A stretch of DNA of 64,000 nucleotides from Dehalococcoidales bacterium (GCA_020342155.1 CP070842.1:1492405-1556404), one strand, 5' to 3'. Counted from the stretch's first letter, positions 34,720-44,435 are shown. The notes: generated by a model not told the origin, from the letters alone. Numbers and translations are program-made.

Positions 34720-35664
34720 TTACGAATCGGCCTGACCCGTCTTTGTCAGTAGTATCGGGTTGGAGACCGCCTGTAGGACGCTCTCAGTGACACTGCCGAA
34801 TACGAGGCGGCTCAGTCCAGAGCGCCCGTGTGTTGCCATGACAATGATGCTGAAAGGATTCTTGGTGGCATAGTCTATAATTTCATCGGCAGCTTTACCC
34901 ACGAGCACCGCTGCCTGTGTCTTGATGCTATTATCCTCAAACTGCTTGGCTATTTTAACCAGGTACTCGGTGGCAGACTGTTTACTAAGGGTCATTTCTT
35001 GTTCCATAAACTCTCCCCAGTTGAGGGGTACGCCGGAAAGCTCCGGAGAATAATAGGTTGGTGCTATCGGGGGGTCGCAGGCCCTGATAAAGTTCACGGT
35101 CACCGGTTCCATAGCACGTTGCTTGGCTAGCGCCTCGGCATGCGGTAGTGCTGATTCTGCCATTTCCGAACCGTCGAGTGGGACCAGTATTGCCCTTGTC
35201 GGCCACTTGTCATACGGGACAGCGTCTTCAACACCGGCACGGATAAACAACACCGGTACCCTCGAAGCCCGCAGTACCTTGTCAGCAACACTACCCATAC
35301 GCCAACGCCGAATTCCGGAACGCCCATGGCTGGCCATCAGAATCAGGTCAACCTCGTTTTCTTCGGCAAAGCGGAGAATCTCTTCGGCATAATGGCCATC
35401 GGCCAGTTCCCCCCGGACCTCTACCTGTCTTTCTTCTGCTGGAATGCCCAGTTTTTCTTGCACGTCCTCGACCTGGCTTATTATTGTTTCGGCGGCACGC
35501 TCGATGTAAGCGCGGTGGACAGGTACGAATTCACGTCCCATACCGCCGTACACCTGTAGCAGAACGATGTCCAGGTTGAGCCTGGCGGCAAGCTCCTTGG
35601 CAAAGGGGAATACTACTTCAGCAAGTTCTGAACCATCAAGTAGAACCAGCATTTTTCGGTACAT
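34720..35664 (-). CDS. tandem universal stress protein
   Basis: A 314-residue protein with two UspA domains (about 1-143 and 156-310). Each ends with the ATP-binding pattern: [23 protein letters not shown] and [22 protein letters not shown], so both probably bind ATP. It is a passenger between ilvN and ilvC on the same strand. It has its own leader of about 120 nt containing the palindrome GGCGAATTCGCC just upstream of the ribosome site GGAGGTG. Confidence 0.93.
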   Translation of the reverse strand: MYRKMLVLLDGSELAEVVFPFAKELAARLNLDIVLLQVYGGMGREFVPVHRAYIERAAETIISQVEDVQEKLGIPAEERQVEVRGELADGHYAEEILRFAEENEVDLILMASHGRSGIRRWRMGSVADKVLRASRVPVLFIRAGVEDAVPYDKWPTRAILVPLDGSEMAESALPHAEALAKQRAMEPVTVNFIRACDPPIAPTYYSPELSGVPLNWGEFMEQEMTLSKQSATEYLVKIAKQFEDNSIKTQAAVLVGKAADEIIDYATKNPFSIIVMATHGRSGLSRLVFGSVTESVLQAVSNPILLTKTGQADS

Positions 35665-35683
35665 TTTGCACCTCCGATGGCGA

Positions 35684-35695
35684 ATTCGCCTTTAC
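35684..35695. promoter_or_regulatory. perfect 12-bp palindrome in the stress-protein leader
   Basis: GGCGAATTCGCC lies about 20-31 nt upstream of the universal stress protein ATG and ends a few bases before its ribosome site. It could be an operator or an RNA hairpin; the evidence is only its symmetry. Confidence 0.3.
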
Positions 35696-35782
35696 CTTAC
35701 AGTATGTACAATTTGAAATCAATGCGTGTGTTAGTAAATATTGTCAGCACTCCAGGTTTGCCATGGTTTTTTAGGAAGTGCT

Positions 35783-36319
35783 TTATTTCAGGCCTCGCCT
35801 TGCCGGTGTTGCCTTTTCTCCTCCGAGTAGGCTAGAGCTTCCCCTGGTCATGGCGATACGGCCCGTTCGGGACATCTCCTTGATACCGAACCCGTGGAGT
35901 AGGCTCAACAGGGATTCAACCTTCTCTTCATCTCCTGTAACCTCGACAGTTACCGAATCGGCTGCCACATCGACAATATCTGCCCGGAATATGTCCACAA
36001 TCTGTATGATTTCACTTCGGGTGGTTGAATTGGCTTTCACCTTGATGAGTGCCAGCTCCCGGGCAATCATATCGTCACTGGTGATATCGGATACCTTCAT
36101 GGTGACCACCAGTTTGTCCAGTTGCTTCCTGAGCTGTTCAATCATGGCGTTTGTACCGTCGACGACGATGGTCATGCGTGAAAGGCGCGGTGTCTCGGTA
36201 TGCCCGACGGCAATACTCTCAATATTGAATCCGCGTCGGCGACACAGGCTCGCCATCCGGTTGAGTACCCCGGGCCTGTCCTCGACAAGGGCAACTAGCG
36301 TGTGCTTGTTTCCAGTCAT
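35783..36319 (-). CDS. ilvN: acetolactate synthase small (regulatory) subunit
   Basis: A 178-residue protein with an N-terminal ACT domain (HTLVALVEDRPGVLNRMASLCRRRGFNIESI in two parts) and the C-terminal ALS_ss_C domain. It binds valine or other end products and controls the large subunit. Its ATG overlaps the ilvB stop codon (ATGA), so the two subunits are translationally coupled. Confidence 0.95.
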   Translation of the reverse strand: MTGNKHTLVALVEDRPGVLNRMASLCRRRGFNIESIAVGHTETPRLSRMTIVVDGTNAMIEQLRKQLDKLVVTMKVSDITSDDMIARELALIKVKANSTTRSEIIQIVDIFRADIVDVAADSVTVEVTGDEEKVESLLSLLHGFGIKEMSRTGRIAMTRGSSSLLGGEKATPARRGLK

Positions 36320-38013
36320 GGTGTTGCTACCCCCTTCTCTATCTCTTCGCCTTCCAGTAACTCTATGAGGCTACCACCGAGCTTAACCATCGGATAAACA
36401 TTCTCTTCCGGCTCGATGCGAAAATCGATTAAGAATGGCCCCGGTTCTTTCATAGCCTGCTCAATAGCTGGGACCACATCCTCTTTACGTTTTGCCATTG
36501 CGCCCGGAATGCCATAGGCTTCGGCCACCTTGACGAAGTCGGGGCCGCTCAGCGGCGTTGCCACATAGCGCTTCCCGAAGAACATCTCCTGCCACTGCCT
36601 CACCATTCCCAGAAAACCATTGTTAAAGATGGCTATCTTGATGGGCAACCGTTCCTGCTGAATGGTAGCCAGTTCCTGAATCGTCATCTGGAAGCTGCCG
36701 TCACCGTCCAGACACCAGACAGTGGCTTTGGGACGGCCCATTTGTGCGCCTATAGAGGCGGGTAACCCGTAGCCCATCGTGCCGAGACCACCGGATGTGA
36801 TAAAGGAGTTGGGGTGGTCATAGTGATAGTGCTGCGCCGCCCACATCTGGTGTTGTCCTACACCGGTCACAATGGTGGCTTTTCCCTTGGTCACCTCGTA
36901 AATCAGTTTAACGACGTATTGCGGCAGTACTGACTCGCTGTCGCGGATGTCGAGCCCCGGATGCTCCCGGCGCCAGTCATCCAACCGTGCTATCCAGTCA
37001 ACGTGCTGGTTTGATTCCACTACTTTGTTCAGCTGGGTGAGTACGTTCTTAACGTCACCGACAATCGGTACGTCTACCTTAACATTCTTACCAATCTCTG
37101 CCGGGTCGATGTCGATATGGACGACGCGGGCATGTGGATTGAAGGCGCTAATCTTGGCAGTAGCCCGGTCGTCGAACCGCATACCGATAGCGATTATCGT
37201 ATCAGCAGCATCAGTGGCCAGGTTGGCGTAGGCCATACCATGCATTCCCAGCATGTCGTAGTTGAGGATGTGGCTTTCCGGGATGGCGCTGATACCGAGC
37301 AGGGTTGTTATTATCGGTATCTGCGCTTTTTCTGCCAGTTCTTTCAGTTCAGCGTACGCCCCTGAGACGATGATACCCCTGCCAGCCAGGATGACTGGCT
37401 CCTTAGCCTCATTTATCAGTTTGGCTGCCCTCTTTATCTGTGCCGGGTGCCCCTTGAGTGTTGGCTTGTAGCTGGGCAGGTCGAATTCCTTTGGATAGTG
37501 GTACTCCACCTGCTCCATGAAAACATCACCGGGCACGTCAATCAGCACCGGTCCCGGTCTTCCTGTACGTGCCAGGTAGAATGCCTCTCTGACAATGCGT
37601 GGCAGGGAAGCAGTCTCCAGCACCAGGTAGTTATGCTTGGTAATCGGCAGGGTAATGCCGGTAATGTCGACCTCCTGGAAGGCATCCTTACCAATATCAG
37701 GTCGGTTCACCTGGCCGGTTATGGCTACCATTGGTACAGAATCGAGAAAAGCATCGGCGATACCGGTCACCAGATTGGTAGCCCCCGGTCCGGAGGTAGC
37801 GATGCAAACACCTACCTTGCCAGTAGCGCGGGCATAGCCTTCCGCGGCATGCGCAGCTCCCTGCTCATGCCGTGTCAAGACGTGGTGAATCTGGGGATAT
37901 TGAGGCATGGTATCGAAGAGGGGGATAACTTTCCCGCCCTGGATGCCGAAGGTAACCTCGACCCCTTCCTTCACTAATCCATCCAGCATCATCTGGGCGC
38001 CAGTCATCTTCAT
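36316..38013 (-). CDS. ilvB: acetolactate synthase large subunit
   Basis: A 565-residue thiamine-diphosphate enzyme: catalytic Glu in TRHEQGAAHAAEGYAR, FAD-binding central domain, and the ThDP/Mg motif GDGSFQMTIQELAT ... NNGFLGMVRQWQ. It forms 2-acetolactate from pyruvate and 2-aceto-2-hydroxybutyrate from pyruvate plus 2-oxobutyrate. AGGAGATATAAC precedes the ATG. It lies 13 nt after ilvD. Confidence 0.96.
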   Translation of the reverse strand: MKMTGAQMMLDGLVKEGVEVTFGIQGGKVIPLFDTMPQYPQIHHVLTRHEQGAAHAAEGYARATGKVGVCIATSGPGATNLVTGIADAFLDSVPMVAITGQVNRPDIGKDAFQEVDITGITLPITKHNYLVLETASLPRIVREAFYLARTGRPGPVLIDVPGDVFMEQVEYHYPKEFDLPSYKPTLKGHPAQIKRAAKLINEAKEPVILAGRGIIVSGAYAELKELAEKAQIPIITTLLGISAIPESHILNYDMLGMHGMAYANLATDAADTIIAIGMRFDDRATAKISAFNPHARVVHIDIDPAEIGKNVKVDVPIVGDVKNVLTQLNKVVESNQHVDWIARLDDWRREHPGLDIRDSESVLPQYVVKLIYEVTKGKATIVTGVGQHQMWAAQHYHYDHPNSFITSGGLGTMGYGLPASIGAQMGRPKATVWCLDGDGSFQMTIQELATIQQERLPIKIAIFNNGFLGMVRQWQEMFFGKRYVATPLSGPDFVKVAEAYGIPGAMAKRKEDVVPAIEQAMKEPGPFLIDFRIEPEENVYPMVKLGGSLIELLEGEEIEKGVATP

Positions 38014-38026
38014 GTTATATCTCCTT

Positions 38027-39688
38027 CTAGCTAAACACAGCTCCGGTACTGGCCGAAGTCACCTTTTCTATGTAACGGCTCAAATAGCCCGTTTTTACTC
38101 TCGGTTCGAATTTGCCAAGACTGGTTAGGCGCTTGGAAATTTCCTCATCCCCAAGCTCCACCTCCAGTTGGTAGTTCGGGATATCTATCTTGATGATATC
38201 CCCATCCTGCAGGGCGGCGATCGGGCCACGGCTGGCGGCTTCCGGGGAGACATGACCGATGGCAGCGCCGCGGGAGCCTCCAGAGAAGCGCCCGTCAGTG
38301 ATGAGGGCTACGTCCTTGTCCATACCCATGCCGCTCAGCAGTGCGGTGGGTGTCAGCATCTCCCTCATACCGGGTCCGCCTTTGGGACCTTCATTACGGA
38401 TAATGACTATTTCCCCTGCCTTTATCTCATTATTCATGATGGCGGTGGTTGCTTCTTCCTCGGAGTCGAACACCCTGGCCGGTCCTTGGTGGACCATCAT
38501 CTCCGGGGCGACCGCTGCTTTCTTAACAATAGCGCCGTCGGGGGCCAGGTTACCGAAGAGGATGGCAATGCCCCCAGTGGCTGAGTAGGCGGTATCTCTG
38601 GATCGGATGACGTCTCTATCGAGCGCCTGGCTGTTTTTAATGTTTTCGCCGGTCGTTTTTCCGGTCACTGTCGGCAGGTTCAGGTTAATGAGGTCGGAGA
38701 CCTCTTTCATAACCGCGGGGATACCTCCTGCCCGGTCCAGGTCCTCGATACGGTGTTCGCCGGCGGGACTGAGCAGGCAGATGTGCGGGGTGTTCTGACA
38801 GAGCTCGTTCACCCTGGTCAGGGGAAAGGCAAACCCTCCCTCATGGGCGATGGCCATCAGGTGCAGTACCGAGTTGGTACTGCCACCCAGGGCCATATCA
38901 ACCGTCAGAGCATTATCTATCGCGGCCTCAGTGACAATATCCCTTGGGCGGGTATCGCTGGCCAGAAGTTGCATAACCTGTTCGCCGGCCTTCTTTGCCA
39001 GTGCTATTCGTCTTGAGTCAACGGCTGGGATGGTGCCGTTACCGGGTAGGCCCATTCCCAGTACTTCGGTGAGGCAGTTCATCGTGTTGGCGGTAAACAT
39101 CCCAGCGCAGCTTCCACAACCGGGGCAGGCAATTTTTTCCAGCTGGGCTAATTCCTCTTCGCTCATATCCCCTGCGGTGACCTTGCCCACTGCCTCGAAT
39201 AGAGATATAACATCAAATTTACGGCCGCCATCACCGGCGATATAGCCTGCCAACATTGGCCCGCCACTGATGAAGATTGACGGTACGTTAAGCCGCATGG
39301 CCGTCATGAGCATGCCGGGTACCACCTTATCACAGTTGGGAATGAAGACGAGGGCGTCGAAGGCATGGGCTTCGGCGACCGTCTCTGCAGAGTCGGCAAT
39401 CAGTTCCCGGCTGGGCAGGCTGTACTTCATCCCGGCGTGGCCCATGGCAATGCCATCGCAGACAGCGATGGTGTTGACCTCGAAGGGAACGCCCCCACCC
39501 CTTGACACTCCCTGCTTTACCGCATCGGCGATGCTCCTCAGGTGAATGTGGCCAGGCACAACTTCACTGAAGCTGTTGATGATGCCCACGAAAGGCTTGT
39601 CAAGGTCGCTTCGGTTGACACCGACCGCGTGCAATAACGCCCGATGTGCTGCCCTTTCGATACCCTTCTTGACTGCATCGCTCTTCAT
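38027..39688 (-). CDS. ilvD: dihydroxy-acid dehydratase
   Basis: A 553-residue Fe-S dehydratase with [40 protein letters not shown] and GRFSGGSRG motifs. It dehydrates the dihydroxy acids in valine and isoleucine synthesis. It is the first structural gene of the minus-strand branched-chain cluster and lies 33 nt after an intrinsic terminator preceded by a Val/Leu/Ile-rich leader peptide, so its transcription is probably set by attenuation. Confidence 0.96.
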   Translation of the reverse strand: MKSDAVKKGIERAAHRALLHAVGVNRSDLDKPFVGIINSFSEVVPGHIHLRSIADAVKQGVSRGGGVPFEVNTIAVCDGIAMGHAGMKYSLPSRELIADSAETVAEAHAFDALVFIPNCDKVVPGMLMTAMRLNVPSIFISGGPMLAGYIAGDGGRKFDVISLFEAVGKVTAGDMSEEELAQLEKIACPGCGSCAGMFTANTMNCLTEVLGMGLPGNGTIPAVDSRRIALAKKAGEQVMQLLASDTRPRDIVTEAAIDNALTVDMALGGSTNSVLHLMAIAHEGGFAFPLTRVNELCQNTPHICLLSPAGEHRIEDLDRAGGIPAVMKEVSDLINLNLPTVTGKTTGENIKNSQALDRDVIRSRDTAYSATGGIAILFGNLAPDGAIVKKAAVAPEMMVHQGPARVFDSEEEATTAIMNNEIKAGEIVIIRNEGPKGGPGMREMLTPTALLSGMGMDKDVALITDGRFSGGSRGAAIGHVSPEAASRGPIAALQDGDIIKIDIPNYQLEVELGDEEISKRLTSLGKFEPRVKTGYLSRYIEKVTSASTGAVFS

Positions 39689-39720
39689 GATTTACTGCCT
39701 GCCTTTGCCGCATTTTGATT

Positions 39721-39748
39721 AAAAAAAAGGCCGTCCCGTGGGACGGCC
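39721..39748 (-). terminator. attenuator terminator before ilvD
   Basis: On the minus strand GGCCGTCCC-ac-GGGACGGCC (39729-39748) is followed by eight T (39721-39728). It is a strong intrinsic terminator lying between the leader peptide and ilvD, not after a structural gene, so it must be conditional. Confidence 0.85.
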
Positions 39749-39769
39749 CCCTGTGTAGGACGAACCCAC

Positions 39770-39823
39770 TCACCGGAAATAATTAGTAACGATAAGTACT
39801 AGTGTAACATACTGCGTGCTCAT
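39770..39823 (-). CDS. branched-chain leader peptide of the ilvD attenuator
   Basis: A 17-codon ORF MSTQYVTLVLIVTNYFR with six Val/Leu/Ile codons, five of them in a row (L-V-L-I-V, codons 8-12). It lies between a consensus promoter and the ilvD terminator, the classical arrangement for ribosome-mediated attenuation of a branched-chain operon. Scarce Val-, Leu- or Ile-tRNA would stall the ribosome on these codons and prevent the terminator from folding. The stop TGA lies inside the block CCGGTGAGTGGGTTCGT shared with the leuS leader. There is no Shine-Dalgarno; the ATG is where transcription should begin. Confidence 0.8.
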   Translation of the reverse strand: MSTQYVTLVLIVTNYFR

Positions 39824-39829
39824 GATATG

Positions 39830-39858
39830 AAAATAACACATTCTCTGTTTATTGTCAA
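39830..39858 (-). promoter_or_regulatory. ilvD attenuator promoter
   Basis: Minus strand TTGACA (39853-39858), 17-nt spacer, TATTTT (39830-39835). Only 6 nt separate the -10 box from the leader-peptide ATG, so the transcript probably starts at or beside that ATG. Confidence 0.75.
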
Positions 39859-40004
39859 CTGTTTCTATTGGTGAAGCTATAAATTACTATTTCTAATTGA
39901 GTATTGACAACTTATTCTCTACAAGTGCCAATTCATACGGCACTCCCACTGTTCGCTAACCGGAAATGATACCTGTGGCGGCTAGGGTATGTCAGCAACA
40001 GTGA

Positions 40005-40080
40005 GGCGACGTAGCCAAGTGGTCAAGGCTGGGGGAGTGTATTACCCCAATCGGTGGTTCGAATCCGCCCGTCGCCGCCA
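40005..40080 (+). tRNA. tRNA-like gene resembling tRNA-Cys, abnormal anticodon arm
   Basis: Acceptor GGCGACG / CGTCGCC, D-arm GCCAAGTGGTCAAGGC, T-arm GGTGG TTCGAAT CCGCC, discriminator G and encoded CCA are all intact. The body resembles bacterial tRNA-Cys. The anticodon arm GGGGGAGTGTATTACCCC is 18 nt instead of 17: the stem closes only four G-C pairs, leaving an 8- to 10-nt loop, and no standard anticodon with U33 and a purine at 37 can be read (GTA is the nearest). The Cys discriminator U is also absent. It is either a decayed tRNA or a noncanonical one. Confidence 0.6.
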
Positions 40081-40120
40081 AATTTACTTAAGACCTCTCG
40101 AGCGAAATCCCTGCCCCTGT

Positions 40121-40558
40121 TCAGGAACATTCCATTTCCGTCATTTTATCGATGCGTCGCTGGTGTCGGCCGCCCTCAAATCCGGTAGTGAGGAAGGTAT
40201 TGACTATCTCCGGTGCTGATTCCATTCCCTCCTCTTCGGAGAGGCAGAGGATATTGGCATTGTTGTGCTGTCGTGCTCGGCAGGCCCCGAAGGCATTGTG
40301 ACACAGGGCGGCCCTGATGCCCCGTACCTTGTTGGCGGCCATGCTCATGCCGATACCAGTGCCGCATATCAGGATGCCATATTCATACTGACCACCGGCG
40401 ACCGCTTCCCCCACCTCCCTGGCAATATCAGGGTAGTCGACTGACTCGTCACTGTTAGTGCCAAAGTCCTCGTAATCATGTTTCGCTTCAGAGAGCAATT
40501 TTATCACCGCTTGTTTTAGATTTCGTCCCCGGTGGTCACATCCAACGGCAATACGCAC
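40121..40558 (-). CDS. rpiB: ribose-5-phosphate isomerase B
   Basis: A 145-residue protein with the RpiB/LacAB fold: AVGCDHRGRNLK at the N-terminus, ILICGTGIGMSMAANK with the catalytic Cys, and RARQHNNANILCLSE. It interconverts ribose 5-phosphate and ribulose 5-phosphate. A GTG start follows GGAGATTAAACA. It is 23 nt downstream of tsaC, so the two are co-transcribed. Confidence 0.96.
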   Translation of the reverse strand: MRIAVGCDHRGRNLKQAVIKLLSEAKHDYEDFGTNSDESVDYPDIAREVGEAVAGGQYEYGILICGTGIGMSMAANKVRGIRAALCHNAFGACRARQHNNANILCLSEEEGMESAPEIVNTFLTTGFEGGRHQRRIDKMTEMECS

Positions 40559-40581
40559 TGTTTAATCTCCTTCAAAATACT

Positions 40582-41250
40582 CTACTGACAAGCCTTTTCT
40601 ATCTCTTCTCTCGGTACGGCGCCTTCCCGCGTTACCACCGGCACTTCTCCGGTAACGTCTACGATGGTTGATGCTGTTCCGGGGCAGGGCTGGCCGTCAT
40701 TGATAATCAGGTCTACTTCATCACCAAGCTGGTCGTACACCTCAATAGCGGTCAGCGGACTGGTCTTTCCGCTAGTATTGGCGCTGGTACCCACCAACGG
40801 CACCCCGATACCCTCAATCAGGGCGAGGGGGATGGGGTGGGCCGGTATCCTGACCGCCACAGTCGTCCCTCCCGCGGTGATGATGTCAGGAACGGAAGGG
40901 GAAGTTGTGAGGACGATGGTCAGTGCACCCGGCAGGAATTGACTGATTAGCTTTCGGGCAACGATGGGTACTGTTTCGGCGAGGTCTTCAATCTGTGAGA
41001 CGTTTGCCATCAGCAGGGGCAGGGCCATATCAAGGGGTCGTTGCTTTACCCGGTAGATGCGTTCCACCGCTTGGTGCATATTCGTGCTGGCACCGAGGCC
41101 GTAGACAGTGTCGGTGGGATAAGCCACTATTCCCCCTTGCCGGAGGATAGCGATGCCCTTTTCTACCTGTGTTCGTAGGTCGGAGGACAACTCTTTCGAC
41201 ACTTGTTTGATATCCAGGAGAGGTTTTTTCGCCTGACGGAAGTATAGCAC
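40582..41250 (-). CDS. tsaC: threonylcarbamoyl-AMP synthase (Sua5/YrdC)
   Basis: A 222-residue Sua5-YciO-YrdC protein: GGIVAYPTDTVYGLGAS, KQRPLDMALPLL, FLPGALTIVL, VGTSANTSGKTSP. It makes threonylcarbamoyl-AMP for the t6A modification of ANN-decoding tRNAs. It lacks the C-terminal Sua5 domain, so the short TsaC form applies. The start is uncertain; a GTG at 41199 is another option. Confidence 0.93.
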   Translation of the reverse strand: MLYFRQAKKPLLDIKQVSKELSSDLRTQVEKGIAILRQGGIVAYPTDTVYGLGASTNMHQAVERIYRVKQRPLDMALPLLMANVSQIEDLAETVPIVARKLISQFLPGALTIVLTTSPSVPDIITAGGTTVAVRIPAHPIPLALIEGIGVPLVGTSANTSGKTSPLTAIEVYDQLGDEVDLIINDGQPCPGTASTIVDVTGEVPVVTREGAVPREEIEKACQ

Positions 41251-41337
41251 AGTAGTGTCAGTGAGTAGAAGGGTTGAACTCCGTATTCTGCAAGTGTAGC
41301 ATAAGGGGATATCAGATAGCTGATGAAAGGAAGCAGG

Positions 41338-42027
41338 ATGGATAAGGTAGTTTCGAGTCCAGAAGAAGCCGTCGCGGATATTGTTAATGGTAGCACTATC
41401 ATGTTCGGCGGTTTCGGCGTGGCCGGTATCCCTTTTACGCTTATCAAAGCACTCTATGAAAAGGGCACAAAAGGCATCACGGCGATAACGAACAGTCCCG
41501 GGGGGCGGCTGGAGGACTTCGATTTATCTGTCCTTTTCCGGAAGCGTCAGATAAGTGAGGTAATAGCTTCATACCCCGTCTATTCGGGCAAGGTAAATGC
41601 TTTCGAGGAGCTTTACCTGAAGGGGGAGGTTGGACTTGAGCTTGTCCCGCAGGGGACATTCGCCGAGAGAATTCGAGCTGGCGGGGCCGGTATCCCGGGT
41701 TTCTATACGCCAACCGGTGTCGGCACGGTTGCCGAGGAAGGTAAGGAAAAGAGGACCTTTGGTGGTAAAGAGCATCTGCTGGAACTGGCACTCAGGGCCG
41801 ACTTTGCCCTGGTCAAGGCCCACAAGGCTGATAGAATGGGGAACCTTACTTACCGTATGACGGCGCGTAACTTTAATCCTCTGATGGCGACGGCGGCGGA
41901 CATCACCATCGCTGAGGTCGATGAGATTGTGGAGGTAGGTGAGTTGGACCCAGAGTCGGTAGTCACGCCGGGTATCTATGTCAACCGCATTATTAAGGGA
42001 GAAAAGTATGACGTCGGGTTTGAGTAG
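41338..42027 (+). CDS. 3-oxoacid CoA-transferase, subunit A
   Basis: About 229 residues of CoA-transferase family I, alpha type: MFGGFGVAGIPFTLIKAL (glycine-rich CoA loop), GGRLEDFDLSVLFRKRQI, LVPQGTFAERIRAGGAGIPGFYT in two parts. With subunit B it moves CoA between succinate or acetate and a 3-oxoacid or similar acid. ATG 41338 behind AAAGGAAGCAGG is preferred over 41323. It overlaps subunit B by 20 nt. The dead thiolase at 15.9 kb could have been a pathway partner, which is a guess. Confidence 0.92.
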   Translation: MDKVVSSPEEAVADIVNGSTIMFGGFGVAGIPFTLIKALYEKGTKGITAITNSPGGRLEDFDLSVLFRKRQISEVIASYPVYSGKVNAFEELYLKGEVGLELVPQGTFAERIRAGGAGIPGFYTPTGVGTVAEEGKEKRTFGGKEHLLELALRADFALVKAHKADRMGNLTYRMTARNFNPLMATAADITIAEVDEIVEVGELDPESVVTPGIYVNRIIKGEKYDVGFE

Positions 42028-42670
42028 AGAGCTAATTGCCCTGAGGGCAGCCAGGGAGCTTAGAAGCGGGCAGTACGTAAACCTTGGTATTGGCCTGCCC
42101 ACACTGGTTTCAAACTTCATACCTGAAGAGATGGGAGTGGTGCTTCACAGCGAGAATGGTGCTCTGGGGTTTGGGCGTATCGCGGACGAAGGAGAGATGG
42201 ACATCGACCTCGTCAACGCCAGTTCGCAGCCACTGACCTTAAAGCCCGGTGCGGCCTTTTTCGATAGTGCCCTGGCTTTTGGCATGATCAGGGGAGGGCA
42301 TGTCAATGTATCGGTGCTCGGTGCATACCAGGTCTCGGAAAAGGGTGACCTGGCTAACTGGATGGTTACCGATAGAAGAGTAGGTAGCATAGGTGGGAGT
42401 ATGGACCTGGTGAGTGGGGCCGGGAGTGTCATCGTTGTCATGGAGCATACTACCCGCTCCGGGGAGTACAGGATTGTCAGTGAGTGCACCTATCCACTAA
42501 CCGGGCGTAGAGTGGTAAATACTATTATCACCAGCCTGGCGGTTATAGACATTACACCGAAAGGACTCTTGCTTCGGGAGGTAGCCCCCTCGGTTACCGT
42601 TGAAGATGTTCAGGCTGCCACCGGGCCCAGACTCCTGCTTGCCGAAGACCTTCGAGAGATGGAGTTGTGA
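42008..42670 (+). CDS. 3-oxoacid CoA-transferase, subunit B
   Basis: A 220-residue CoA-transferase beta subunit: GQYVNLGIGLPTLVSNF, the catalytic Glu in HSENGALGFG, and GGSMDLVSGAGSVIVVMEHT in two parts. It carries the glutamyl-CoA intermediate. ATG 42008 is supported by GGGAG upstream; it starts inside the end of subunit A, a sign of translational coupling. Confidence 0.93.
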   Translation: MTSGLSRELIALRAARELRSGQYVNLGIGLPTLVSNFIPEEMGVVLHSENGALGFGRIADEGEMDIDLVNASSQPLTLKPGAAFFDSALAFGMIRGGHVNVSVLGAYQVSEKGDLANWMVTDRRVGSIGGSMDLVSGAGSVIVVMEHTTRSGEYRIVSECTYPLTGRRVVNTIITSLAVIDITPKGLLLREVAPSVTVEDVQAATGPRLLLAEDLREMEL

Positions 42671-42705
42671 TTGCCTTATCTGCGAAAAAAGTATCGCAAT
42701 TATCT

Positions 42706-42734
42706 TTGACAAGGATGTACCGCAATGGTAATCT
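42706..42734 (+). promoter_or_regulatory. guaA promoter
   Basis: TTGACA (42706-42711), 17-nt spacer, TAATCT (42729-42734). The predicted start is near 42741, only about 12 nt before the guaA ATG at 42753, just enough to include AGGGGGGG. Confidence 0.65.
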
Positions 42735-42752
42735 TTGGTAAGCAGGGGGGGA

Positions 42753-44429
42753 ATGAAAAAAGGTAAGTCAGAGCGGACGGTCAAGGGCAATCGTCGCGTA
42801 GCTACGACCGGCGATATTGAGGTCTCCACCTATCTGGAAATTGCCGAGACGGGTGGTGAGGCAGCTGCGGTTGGCGAGCCCATTGGCGGTGAACGTGAGA
42901 CAATCGTTGTCGTTGACTTCGGTTCGCAGTACAGCCTGCTCATTGCCCGACGGATACGTGAGAATCAGGTCTATTGTGACGTAGTTCCGTATGATGCCCC
43001 CTGGGAGCAGATTACGGCTCTAAATCCTAAAGGGTTTATCCTCTCCGGTGGACCGGCCAGTGTCTATGACGAAGGGGCTCCGATGGCCCAGCCTTACATC
43101 TACGAGAGCGGCCTGCCAATTCTGGGAATTTGTTACGGGATGGGGGTCCTGGCCAGGCAGCTTGGTGGACAGGTAGCACCGGGAGTCAAGCGTGAGTATG
43201 GTCAGGCGCTGCTTCACCTGAGTGACATTGATTCACCCCTCTTCGCCGGGATTGACACCTCCACACAGGTGTGGATGAGCCATGGCGACCGGATAGAGGC
43301 GATGCCGCCCGGCTTTGACTCTCTGGCCTACACAGAGAACTCGCCGATTGCCGTGATGGGTAACGATAGCAACGTCTTTGGTCTCCAGTTCCATCCCGAA
43401 GTAGTCCACACTCCGGAGGGAAAGAAGCTCCTGAAGAACTTTGCCTACCGGATATGCGGCTGCAAGGGAAACTGGACGATGGGCAACTTCATTAACGAGA
43501 GCATAGAGCGGATAAGACAGCAGGTAGGTGATGGTAAGGTCATTAATGCTCTCTCCGGAGGGGTCGATTCGGCAGTGGTGGCCTCGCTGATTCACCGGGC
43601 GGTCGGTGACCAGCTCACGTGTATCTTTGTCAATAACGGGCTACTTCGCCGCGAGGAGGTGGAGCGGACCTTCAATGTCTTTCGACTCAACCTGGGTATG
43701 CAAATTAATTACGTTGATGCTACCGACCGGTTCCTGAAACGTCTCGAAGGGGTAACCGACCCCGAACGCAAGCGTATTGAGATTGGCGAGGAATTTATCG
43801 CGGTTTTCGAAGAGGAAGCCAGGAAACTGGGCAAGGTCGATTTCCTCGCCCAGGGGACACTCTACCCCGACGTTATCGAGAGTGCCTCTTCGGGGAGTAA
43901 CGCCGCCGCCAAGATAAAGACCCACCACAACGTCGGCGGGCTACCGGCAAGGATGGTGCTCAAATTAATCGAGCCGTTACGCTATCTTTTTAAGGATGAG
44001 GTCCGGCAGCTCGGGCTGGAGCTGGGGCTTCCTGAGGAAATGGTCTGGCGGCAGCCTTTCCCTGGACCAGGGCTGGCGATTCGAGTCATCGGGGAGGTAA
44101 CCAGAGAGAAGCTGGAGATACTGCGTTCATGCGATTTCATCGTGATGAACGAAATTAAGAAAGCCAAGCTCTACCGGCCACTGTGGCAGACCTTCGCCGT
44201 ACTCACCGATGTTAGGTCGGTGGGAGTCATGGGTGACTACCGCACCTATGGATATCTGGCCGGTATCCGGGCAGTAACCAGCGAGGACGCTATGACCGCT
44301 GACTGGGCCAGGATGCCCTACGATGTCCTCGCCAGGATTTCCAACAGGATTGTCAACGAAGTACCCGAGGTAAACCGGGTAGTCTACGATATCACCTCCA
44401 AACCCCCATCTACGATTGAGTGGGAGTAG
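42753..44429 (+). CDS. guaA: GMP synthase (glutamine-hydrolysing)
   Basis: About 558 residues: class I glutamine amidotransferase domain ([17 protein letters not shown], catalytic GICYGMG, FHPE), ATP-pyrophosphatase domain with SGGVDS, and C-terminal dimer domain ending in KPPSTIEWE. It converts XMP to GMP. An extension of about 50 residues precedes the amidotransferase domain, and the usual YGMQ is YGMG; both are unusual details. AGGGGGGGA supports ATG 42753. Confidence 0.95.
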   Translation: MKKGKSERTVKGNRRVATTGDIEVSTYLEIAETGGEAAAVGEPIGGERETIVVVDFGSQYSLLIARRIRENQVYCDVVPYDAPWEQITALNPKGFILSGGPASVYDEGAPMAQPYIYESGLPILGICYGMGVLARQLGGQVAPGVKREYGQALLHLSDIDSPLFAGIDTSTQVWMSHGDRIEAMPPGFDSLAYTENSPIAVMGNDSNVFGLQFHPEVVHTPEGKKLLKNFAYRICGCKGNWTMGNFINESIERIRQQVGDGKVINALSGGVDSAVVASLIHRAVGDQLTCIFVNNGLLRREEVERTFNVFRLNLGMQINYVDATDRFLKRLEGVTDPERKRIEIGEEFIAVFEEEARKLGKVDFLAQGTLYPDVIESASSGSNAAAKIKTHHNVGGLPARMVLKLIEPLRYLFKDEVRQLGLELGLPEEMVWRQPFPGPGLAIRVIGEVTREKLEILRSCDFIVMNEIKKAKLYRPLWQTFAVLTDVRSVGVMGDYRTYGYLAGIRAVTSEDAMTADWARMPYDVLARISNRIVNEVPEVNRVVYDITSKPPSTIEWE

Positions 44430-44435
44430 GGGGTA

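Noticed and set aside
39721-39858. T-box riboswitch before ilvD or leuS
   Set aside because: The terminator stems and the UUACCGC in the leuS leader recall T-boxes, but the leaders are only about 100 nt, lack stem I and a clear AGGGUGGNACCGCG core, and have in-frame regulatory codons with promoter-adjacent ATGs. Peptide attenuation explains more.
40005-40080. tRNA-Tyr(GTA) assignment
   Set aside because: GTA can be placed after a T, but bacterial tRNA-Tyr has a long variable arm and discriminator A; this RNA has neither, and position 37 would be a pyrimidine.
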